Assembly (NCBI GenBank): GCA_021798435.1
Contig: JAJZGN010000093.1
Span: forward strand, 1-7,669
Length of the DNA stretch: 7,669 nt
Source: a bacterium
Lineage (GTDB): Bacteria > Chloroflexota > Dormibacteria > Aeolococcales > Bog-877
Direction of reading: 5' to 3'
Positions 1 to 4,223 of this stretch are shown here, in pieces. The first letter of the stretch is position 1. Each line of letters begins with the position of its first letter. A program made the translations under genes and the position numbers. The notes below the pieces were generated by a model. The model had not been told where the DNA came from. It ran no database searches and saw only the letters and a program-made list of their open reading frames with translations.

Positions 1-342
1 CGCGATCAGCATCACCTCTCCCGGTGGAAGTGGGTGGGTGAGGAGGTAGCCTCGGCTGAAGGCCTCCAGGCTCTGGCCGGCGGGGCGGGTGCCGAAGGAG
101 GCGGCATAGCCGCTCAGCTCATCGCCCAGGTCCGCCAGGACGGTGTTCTGGTAGTGCGCCGAGAAGTCCCGGACGACCTGCAGGAGGACAACCCCCAAAA
201 CCAGGGCCAGCACGAAGGCATGGAGCAGGAGAAGCCGAGCCGCCGTGCCCAGCCTCGGCCCCTTCCCCACTCTTGTTCGCCCCACCTCGGCTGCCCCCGC
301 CACCCCCAGCGAGCCTCGGTCCCGGACCGTCTCAGCCGTCAC
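1..342 (-). CDS. Membrane protein N-terminus, probable two-component sensor histidine kinase (partial, runs off left edge)
   Basis: The minus-strand frame is open from GTG at 342 to the window edge, 114 codons without a stop. A short polar N-terminus (residues 1-33, rich in R and G) leads into one strong membrane helix at about 34-57 (AARLLLLHAFVLALVLGVV). An extracytoplasmic-looking stretch follows, with HYQNTVLADLGDEL and YLLTHPLPPGEVML. This is how many high-GC sensor kinases begin: one helix, then a periplasmic sensor domain. The HAMP, DHp and ATPase domains that would prove it lie outside the window. The start codon overlaps the TGA of the upstream small protein by 11 bases, so the two are probably translationally coupled. 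A second GTG at 270, preceded by GAGGTGGGG, is an alternative start. The triple-repeat operator upstream of the pair supports the two-component reading. It could instead be another single-helix envelope protein. Confidence 0.5.
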   Translation of the reverse strand, partial: MTAETVRDRGSLGVAGAAEVGRTRVGKGPRLGTAARLLLLHAFVLALVLGVVLLQVVRDFSAHYQNTVLADLGDELSGYAASFGTRPAGQSLEAFSRGYLLTHPLPPGEVMLIA

Positions 343-646
343 TGCCAGAGCAGGAGTCTCCGCTCGGACAGCTGCCCTTGCCGTCCGTCGACTCGGGAGT
401 GGGCACGGTGATCACGGGAGCCGGAGGGGTGACGGTCTCCACCGGCTCACCGGCGACGGAGGCGGTGGTGAGGGGCGAGGGAGCCACCGAGGGGCTGCTG
501 GAGCCGAGCCGCACCGCCGACGGGACGCTGCTCGGGCGCACTGTCAGATTTGGTCCCAGCAGGAGCGCCACCGCCAGGGCGCATCCCACCGCCAGGACCA
601 TCCAGGCGGCTCTCGGGATGTGGGACGGGAACGGGATCCGCGGCAA
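332..646 (-). CDS. Small single-pass membrane protein with Pro/Ser/Thr-rich extracytoplasmic tail
   Basis: This is a 104-residue protein of unrecognised family. It starts at TTG (644-646): a TGA lies in frame two codons upstream, and the SD GGAGGT sits at 656-661 with 9 bases of spacing. Residues about 13-31 form one hydrophobic helix (AAWMVLAVGCALAVALLLG). The remaining 70 or so residues are low-complexity, rich in P, S, T and V, and end in a Gly/Ser/Asp stretch with two cysteines (93 and 99) that could form a disulfide or bind metal. The shape suggests a membrane-anchored, surface-exposed tether or accessory protein. Being the first gene in front of a probable sensor kinase, it may modulate that sensor; this is inference from position only. 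Low-complexity tails evolve fast, so homology searches may fail. The SD and the 11-base overlap with the next gene make it very likely to be a real gene. Confidence 0.6.
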   Translation of the reverse strand: MPRIPFPSHIPRAAWMVLAVGCALAVALLLGPNLTVRPSSVPSAVRLGSSSPSVAPSPLTTASVAGEPVETVTPPAPVITVPTPESTDGKGSCPSGDSCSGSDG

Positions 647-655
647 GAGTCAGGC

Positions 656-661
656 ACCTCC
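656..661 (-). promoter_or_regulatory. Shine-Dalgarno that fixes the TTG start at 646
   Basis: GGAGGT on the minus strand lies 9 bases before TTG 644-646. There is no ATG or GTG in frame between the upstream stop and this codon, so the ribosome site decides the start. Confidence 0.65.
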
Positions 662-683
662 GGATTCGACGGTGAGGCCCGTC

Positions 684-712
684 GATGAGGCGATGATTAG
701 GTGAAGATTAGG
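684..712. promoter_or_regulatory. Triple direct repeat with 11-bp period, likely OmpR/PhoB-family operator
   Basis: Three heptamers lie at exact 11-base steps on the plus strand: GATGAGG (684-690), GATTAGG (695-701) and GATTAGG (706-712), separated by 4-base spacers. Read on the minus strand, which is the direction of the adjacent genes, they are CCTAATC, CCTAATC and CCTCATC. A heptamer plus 4-base spacer at 11 bp is the known architecture of pho boxes and related OmpR/PhoB-type sites, where winged-helix dimers bind head to tail on one face of DNA. The array ends 38 bases before the TTG start of the small membrane protein and so lies in its promoter region. It may also serve the rightward gene. 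I found no convincing -35/-10 pair beside it, so activation versus repression is open. Confidence 0.5.
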
Positions 713-928
713 CTCATCTCATTTTCGTCCCGGCCGCAGAGTGGTGTCCCGGGAGAGGTCGTGGGGGAGCCGGGGATTGGGGGACGCCGTTCCCTCCGGC
801 GCCCCGGGCTCCGCCGAGACTTGCGGAGGCTTGCAACCACGTCCTGAATCAGCCGGCGCCACCGGATCCCAAAGTCGGAAGGGAGAGGGACCTGGTACCG
901 CTCTTGGGGCCTCCAGGGGAACGGATGG

Positions 929-958
929 CCGTCCCGGGCTTCCGGGGGCCCGGGACGG
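929..958 (+). terminator. Perfect 10-bp inverted repeat in the leader, terminator- or attenuator-like, no U-tract
   Basis: CCGTCCCGGG (929-938) and CCCGGGACGG (949-958) pair perfectly around a 10-base loop. A second stem, GGTGGC (957-962) with GCCACC (970-975), begins at its last two bases. No T-run follows, so intrinsic termination would be inefficient by standard rules. It could sequester or pause instead. Confidence 0.35.
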
Positions 959-1111
959 TGGCTCCAGTGGCCACCGGCCGGAGGCGGAGGGCCGCGCCTT
1001 GAGAACGGATGTATCATTTATCGTCACGGGCCGTCCCGCCGACCCGGACCGCTCGGTGGTTTCGGGCCCCCGCCCCAGGCTTGCCGAGAGCACCAGCTTC
1101 CGATCCAGCTC

Positions 1112-1117
1112 GGGAGG
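1112..1117 (+). promoter_or_regulatory. Shine-Dalgarno deciding the TTG start of the MFS gene
   Basis: GGGAGG lies 5 bases upstream of TTG 1123-1125. It favours this start over the in-frame ATG at 1009, which lacks a comparable site. Confidence 0.55.
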
Positions 1118-1122
1118 CCACT

Positions 1123-2391
1123 TTGGAAGAGCCGGAACGACTCCTTGGAGGGGTCGCCGGGTACCTGCTAGGCCTCCGGCCACGGCTCCCGACCGCGGTC
1201 TGGACGGTGGTGGCCGGAGGAGCGGTCTCGGCCCTGGGCAACGGCTTCGTCCTTCCCTACGGGTCCATCTACCTCCACGTGGTGCGCGGGATCCCCATCC
1301 CGGTGGTCGGGGCTCTCCTGTCGTTCTCCGCCCTGGCCTCGCTGCTGGTGGCGGTGGCCGGGGGGAGCCTGGTGGACCGGCTCAGCCCCAAGGCGGTGAT
1401 TCTCCTCGGGCTGGGTTTCCAGACCCTGGGATTCGCTTCCCTCGGATTTGCCACCGGGATCCCCCAGGCCGCGCTCTCCCTGGGCCTCGTGGGGCTGGGT
1501 GCGGGGTGCTTCTTTCCCGCCCTGGGCGCGCTGCTGGCGGCCCTGACCAACCGGGTGGAGCGGGCCGCCGCCGCCTCGCTGCAGTACGCCGCCAACAACC
1601 TCGGCATCGGCGTGGGGGCGATAGTGGGCGGGCTCCTGGTGTCCACCTCCCGCCCGGGCAGCTTCACCCTGGTCTACCTTCTGGACGCCGCCACCTTCGT
1701 GGTCTTTGCCGCGGTGGCGATACTGCTCGTGCCCTCGGGTCGGCACCGCGAGGAGCGGGTGGGGGGCTCAGGGTACGCCGCCGTCCTCCGGGACTGGCGC
1801 TTCATGGCGGTGGTCGTCTTCAACGTCATGGTGGTCGTATCCACCTACTCCCAGCTGGACAGCTCGGTGCCGCTGTACGCCCGAGTGTTCATGCGGGTGC
1901 CCACGGCCGCCATCGGACTCATTCTTGCCGCCAACACGGGGTTCATCGTCCTCGCCCAGCTCCCGCTGGCGAGGGCGGTGCGCAGGCTGCCCCGCACCCG
2001 AACCCTCACCCTGTGCGGAGCGGTCTGGGCCGCCTGCTGGCTGGTCGGCTGGCTGGCCAGCCTGGAGCGGGGCCTGGCGGCGGCCGTTTGGCTCGGGGTC
2101 TTCGCCGTGATCTTCGGCGCCGGTGAGTGCCTGCTCAGCGCCACCCTCGGCCCGCTGGTCGCCGACCTGGCGCGACCGGCCCTTCGCGGCCGCTACATGG
2201 CCACATTCAACCTCTCCTGGTCGATTGGACTGCTGGTCGGCCCCAGCCTGGGGGGTGTCCTGGTCGGGTCGTTCCTGCGTCCCTGGATGTGGCTGACCTG
2301 GGCCATGGTGGCCGTGGGGCTCGCGATCTGGGCCTCGCTCCTGACCCGCTGGCTGCCCGAGGCGGTCAACCTTGGACCCTCGCCGGCCTGA
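1123..2391 (+). CDS. MFS transporter (12-helix drug-exporter type)
   Basis: This is a proton-coupled exporter of the inner membrane; the substrate cannot be told from sequence. From TTG 1123 it has 422 residues, the usual MFS length. The first helix begins near residue 26 (TAVWTVVAGGAVSALGNGFVLPYGSIYL). The signature loop between helices 2 and 3 is at about 80-90 (GGSLVDRLSPK, with the DR of motif A). The central loop holds charged residues (PSGRHREERVGG), and the second half ends in WLPEAVNLGPSPA. I chose TTG because GGGAGG at 1112-1117 lies 5 bases before it. The in-frame ATG at 1009 has no good SD and would add 38 Pro/Arg/Ala-rich residues that look non-coding. The gene stands alone: divergent from the left-edge pair, convergent with the OsmC gene (11 bases between stops), and preceded by a long structured leader. 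Confidence 0.85.
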   Translation: MEEPERLLGGVAGYLLGLRPRLPTAVWTVVAGGAVSALGNGFVLPYGSIYLHVVRGIPIPVVGALLSFSALASLLVAVAGGSLVDRLSPKAVILLGLGFQTLGFASLGFATGIPQAALSLGLVGLGAGCFFPALGALLAALTNRVERAAAASLQYAANNLGIGVGAIVGGLLVSTSRPGSFTLVYLLDAATFVVFAAVAILLVPSGRHREERVGGSGYAAVLRDWRFMAVVVFNVMVVVSTYSQLDSSVPLYARVFMRVPTAAIGLILAANTGFIVLAQLPLARAVRRLPRTRTLTLCGAVWAACWLVGWLASLERGLAAAVWLGVFAVIFGAGECLLSATLGPLVADLARPALRGRYMATFNLSWSIGLLVGPSLGGVLVGSFLRPWMWLTWAMVAVGLAIWASLLTRWLPEAVNLGPSPA

Positions 2392-2402
2392 GGCGCCTGG
2401 GC

Positions 2403-2819
2403 CTACCCGGAGACGGCGATGCTGACCTCGGGGGGCTGGCGCAGGGAGTTGTGGACGGTGCAACGGGCGGCCACCGCGAGAAGGGATGTCTGCACCTCCG
2501 GGGGCAACTGGGACACCCCGCTGACTCCGAGGGAGATCCGGCTCACCCGGTACGGCCGGGTGCCGTACTCGACCTTCGAGGTCACGGCCAGGCCGTCCAC
2601 GGGGTGGTTGTGCCGGGAGAGGAAGCGGCGGACGTAGAACCCGACGCAGGCGGCGAGGCCCGCGATGAACAGCTCGGTGGGGGTGGGGGCGGTATCCCCG
2701 CCGCCATCCACCTGGGGCTGGTCAACATGAAGGGTGTGCTGGCGGATGCAGACCCGGAATCGGTCCCCGGACTCGTGCTCGACCCGGACCGCGACCCCGG
2801 CCGTCGGTCCCGCCTCCAC
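2403..2819 (-). CDS. OsmC/Ohr-family peroxiredoxin
   Basis: This is a 138-residue protein of the OsmC family, cytosolic thiol peroxidases that reduce organic hydroperoxides and, in some members, act on persulfides or polysulfides. Typical family landmarks are visible: PTPTELFIAGLAACVGFYV places the conserved Glu at 49 and the peroxidatic Cys at 58 in the central helix, and RCTVHNSLRQPPEV places the second Cys at 120. The length is normal. It starts at GTG 2819, only two bases after the TGA of the thioredoxin gene, so the two are almost certainly one transcript with coupled translation. No strong SD of its own is seen (GAGG lies rather far upstream), which fits coupling. A thioredoxin next door is a plausible electron donor to recycle the Cys58-Cys120 disulfide. 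An extra Cys at 24 is not a family hallmark. Ohr and YhfA-like subgroups cannot be separated by eye. Confidence 0.85.
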   Translation of the reverse strand: MEAGPTAGVAVRVEHESGDRFRVCIRQHTLHVDQPQVDGGGDTAPTPTELFIAGLAACVGFYVRRFLSRHNHPVDGLAVTSKVEYGTRPYRVSRISLGVSGVSQLPPEVQTSLLAVAARCTVHNSLRQPPEVSIAVSG

Positions 2820-2821
2820 TG

Positions 2822-3199
2822 TCAGACGGCCTCGGGGGCGGCCTTGGCAGCCTCCACCTGGGCTCGGACCTGCTCCATGTCCAGCTCCTCGACCGCCGTG
2901 ATCAACTTCTCCAGGGAGCTGGCCGGCAGCGCCCCCGGCTGAGCGAACACCAGGATCCCGTCGCGGAAGACCATCAGGGTGGGAATGGAGCGGATCCCGA
3001 GCCCCTGGGCCAGCCCCGGCTCGGCCTCGGTGTCCACCTTGGCGAACACCAGTGAGGGATGCTTCTCCGAAGCGGCATGGAACACCGGCGCGAACGCCCG
3101 GCAGGGGCCGCACCAGGCCGCCCAGAGGTCGACCAGGACGATCCCTGGCCCATTTACCGTCTGCTCAAAGTCTGCCTCGCCGAGTGCGGTGGTGGCCAT
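2822..3199 (-). CDS. trxA: Thioredoxin
   Basis: This is a 125-residue cytosolic thiol-disulfide oxidoreductase. The active site WCGPC is at 29-33 (Cys30 and Cys33) after the strand IVLVDLWA, and the conserved cis-proline is at 73 (IRSIPTLMVFRDG). The GxxP near the end of typical thioredoxins appears as QPGALP. The last 25 or so residues form an acidic/Ala-rich helical tail (VEELDMEQVRAQVEAAKAA) longer than in E. coli TrxA. It starts at ATG 3199 with GAGG 6 bases upstream. It is the first gene of a two-gene unit with the OsmC gene. A perfect TACCCCCGGGGGTA palindrome lies 20-33 bases upstream of the start, in the promoter, which suggests control by a CsoR/RcnR/CstR-family repressor. That makes this thioredoxin more likely to be an inducible stress protein than the housekeeping copy. 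Confidence 0.9.
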   Translation of the reverse strand: MATTALGEADFEQTVNGPGIVLVDLWAAWCGPCRAFAPVFHAASEKHPSLVFAKVDTEAEPGLAQGLGIRSIPTLMVFRDGILVFAQPGALPASSLEKLITAVEELDMEQVRAQVEAAKAAPEAV

Positions 3200-3218
3200 T
3201 GCTGCCTCGCTGTGAATG

Positions 3219-3232
3219 TACCCCCGGGGGTA
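3219..3232. promoter_or_regulatory. Perfect 14-bp palindrome TACCCCCGGGGGTA, CsoR/CstR-type operator
   Basis: The site is TACCCCCGGGGGTA, read on the minus strand as ATACCCCCGGGGGTAC. G/C-tract dyads flanked by TA/AT are the known operators of the CsoR/RcnR/FrmR/CstR repressor family (Cu(I), Ni/Co, formaldehyde or persulfide sensors). It sits just upstream of the thioredoxin ATG and overlaps both -10-like hexamers I can find on the minus strand (TATACC at its upstream edge, TACATT just downstream), a position suited to repression. The family is well supported by the motif; the inducer is not shown. No repressor gene of this family is in the window. Confidence 0.65.
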
Positions 3233-3280
3233 TAGCTTGCTGACGCCAGTGTACACCGGATCCCTGGTGCCTGCACGAAT

Positions 3281-3313
3281 CGGACCGAGGCCAGCGGCGC
3301 CCGTCCCGGTCCG
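3281..3313 (-). terminator. Possible terminator hairpin after the EamA gene
   Basis: CGGTCCG (3307-3313) and CGGACCG (3281-3287) form a perfect 7-bp inverted repeat just beyond the EamA stop, with a 19-base loop. There is no T-run, so it could be inefficient and allow readthrough to the thioredoxin gene 116 bases away. Confidence 0.3.
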
Positions 3314-3315
3314 GG

Positions 3316-4137
3316 TCAGATCCCGATGAGCACCACGGAGACGACGGCCGCCAGCAGTCCCGCCCGCTGCACCCGGTTCCAGCGCTCCCCCAGCCCGAAG
3401 CGCGCCAGCAGCACGGTGACGGCGGGGTAGAGGGAGCTGATCACCGCCACCAGCGCCAGCTGGGAGAGGCCGGTCGCGCGCAGGAACAGGATGTTGCCGG
3501 CGCCTCCCAGGACCCCTGCCCCCGCGGCCAGGGGAGCCACCCTTCGCCAGCCGCCGCCACCGGACCGCACCGCGGCGGCCGCGACCACCAGGAGCGACAC
3601 CAGCTGACCGGCGACAAGGGGCCAGGTACCGGATGAGGTGCCGGCACGATCCAAGGCGACGAAGAGGAGGGCGAACCCCACCCCGGCAATGAGCGCCTCT
3701 CGCACCCCCCGGCCCCTTGCCCTGTGGTCCCTTGCCTGCCAGGAGGCCATGGCCACCGCGGGGATGGCGATCACCATCCCGGCCAGCTGCACCGGGGCCG
3801 GCCGGTTCCCCAGCCCCAGCCCCACCGCGGCGGGGATGAGCGCCGTGAGCACCCCGGAGAGGGTCGCCACCACCGTCATCTCGCCGATCGCCAGGCCCCG
3901 GTACAGCGCCAGGATCCCCACCCCGCTGCCGAGGCCGCTCGCGGCGCCCCAGGCGAGGGCGGCCGGGGTTGGTCCTGACCAGGGGAAGAGCAGGAGCCCC
4001 AGGACCGCCGCGGTCAGGGCGACGGGCTGGGCGGTGACGGCCACCAGGGCCGTCGGGCCGCGGCGACCGGCGACGCCGGCGAGGAAGTCCGAGGCGCCGT
4101 AGCCCACCGCGGCAAACAGGCTCAGGGCGATCCCCAC
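3316..4137 (-). CDS. EamA/DMT-superfamily transporter
   Basis: This is a 273-residue integral inner-membrane protein with the duplicated five-helix EamA fold of the drug/metabolite transporter superfamily, which exports or imports small metabolites; the substrate is unknown. The first repeat begins at residue 1 (GIALSLFAAVGYGASDFLAG) and holds ALYRGLAIGEMTVVATLSGVLTALIPAA. A basic linker near 135-146 (QARDHRARGRGVR) separates the second repeat, whose end shows the typical LSQLALVAVISSLYPAVTVLLARFGLGERWN. The length is slightly short but complete. It starts at GTG 4137. No SD precedes it, but TACGCT (4144-4149, minus strand) ends 6 bases before the GTG, as expected of a leaderless transcript. 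It is divergent from the peptidase gene, with a dyad between them, and 116 bases upstream of the thioredoxin gene in the same direction. Confidence 0.85.
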   Translation of the reverse strand: MGIALSLFAAVGYGASDFLAGVAGRRGPTALVAVTAQPVALTAAVLGLLLFPWSGPTPAALAWGAASGLGSGVGILALYRGLAIGEMTVVATLSGVLTALIPAAVGLGLGNRPAPVQLAGMVIAIPAVAMASWQARDHRARGRGVREALIAGVGFALLFVALDRAGTSSGTWPLVAGQLVSLLVVAAAAVRSGGGGWRRVAPLAAGAGVLGGAGNILFLRATGLSQLALVAVISSLYPAVTVLLARFGLGERWNRVQRAGLLAAVVSVVLIGI

Positions 4138-4143
4138 CTGGCC

Positions 4144-4149
4144 AGCGTA
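4144..4149 (-). promoter_or_regulatory. Candidate -10 box of a leaderless EamA transcript
   Basis: TACGCT on the minus strand lies 6 bases before the GTG start and no SD is present. Transcription would begin at or next to the start codon. Confidence 0.35.
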
Positions 4150-4174
4150 GTGGCACGACGAGGGCCGGTGCCAC
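4150..4174. promoter_or_regulatory. 7-bp dyad GTGGCAC-N11-GTGCCAC in the divergent promoter region
   Basis: This perfect inverted repeat, with half-site centres 18 bases apart (close to two helical turns), touches the EamA -10-like box and covers the place its -35 would occupy. It looks like the site of a homodimeric repressor such as a TetR-, MarR- or GntR-type protein. None is encoded in the window, and the sequence does not name the family. Confidence 0.4.
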
Positions 4175-4210
4175 CCGCCGAGTTGCAGGTCGGGCCCCTT
4201 TCACCCTTGG

Positions 4211-4216
4211 TAAAGT
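4211..4216 (+). promoter_or_regulatory. Candidate -10 box of a leaderless peptidase transcript
   Basis: TAAAGT ends 7 bases before GTG 4224, in one of the few AT-rich spots nearby, and there is no SD. This spacing puts the transcription start at the start codon. I see no good -35 hexamer. Confidence 0.4.
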
Positions 4217-4223
4217 CGCCGCA

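Larger units (their letters stand above)
713..1122 (+). promoter_or_regulatory. Gene-free stretch of about 400 bases: probable structured 5' leader of the MFS gene
   Basis: No open frame here has recognisable protein character, yet the DNA is dense in perfect stems. One hairpin at 766-812 has an outer stem GGAGCC-GGGG against CCCCGGGCTCC (one bulged base), an internal loop, and an inner stem CGCCG (785-789) with CGGCG (797-801). TGGTACCGC at 893-901 matches the core of the T-box sequence and is preceded by GGGAC (887-891). GTCCC at 931-935 can pair with that GGGAC or with GGGAC at 952-956 inside a perfect 10-bp stem. Further stems follow at 957-975 and 975-994. Alternative pairing of this kind is the logic of attenuators. 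The GGGAC arm is separated from TGG by CC, and the second antiterminator helix is poor, so a true T-box is uncertain. Chance stems are common at this GC content. Confidence 0.3.

Noticed and set aside
332..646. Lipoprotein reading of the small membrane protein (AVGC near residue 22)
   Set aside because: The position expected to be Leu is Ala, and hydrophobic residues continue for nine more positions after the Cys, which fits a membrane helix better than a lipobox.
745..901. Guanidine-I, SAM, TPP, cobalamin or ydaO riboswitch in the leader
   Set aside because: CCCGGGAGA at 748-756 recalls the end of the guanidine-I motif, but the other conserved blocks of that and the other classes are absent in the required order.
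999..1024. A promoter from TTGAGA (999) and TATCAT or TATCGT (1012 or 1019)
   Set aside because: The spacers would be only 7 or 14 bases. The patch is AT-rich and might still matter, but it is not a supportable sigma-70-type promoter.
741..2126. A long plus-strand open frame of 461 codons over the leader and first MFS gene
   Set aside because: Its product is Gly/Arg/Pro-rich with no domain or membrane pattern, while the overlapping frame from 1123 has clear MFS helices and motif A. It is an out-of-frame shadow of high-GC DNA.
2385..2405. AGGCGCCT palindrome between the convergent MFS and OsmC stops as a shared terminator
   Set aside because: The palindrome has no loop and no T-run, and only 11 bases separate the stop codons, so evidence for a terminator is too thin.
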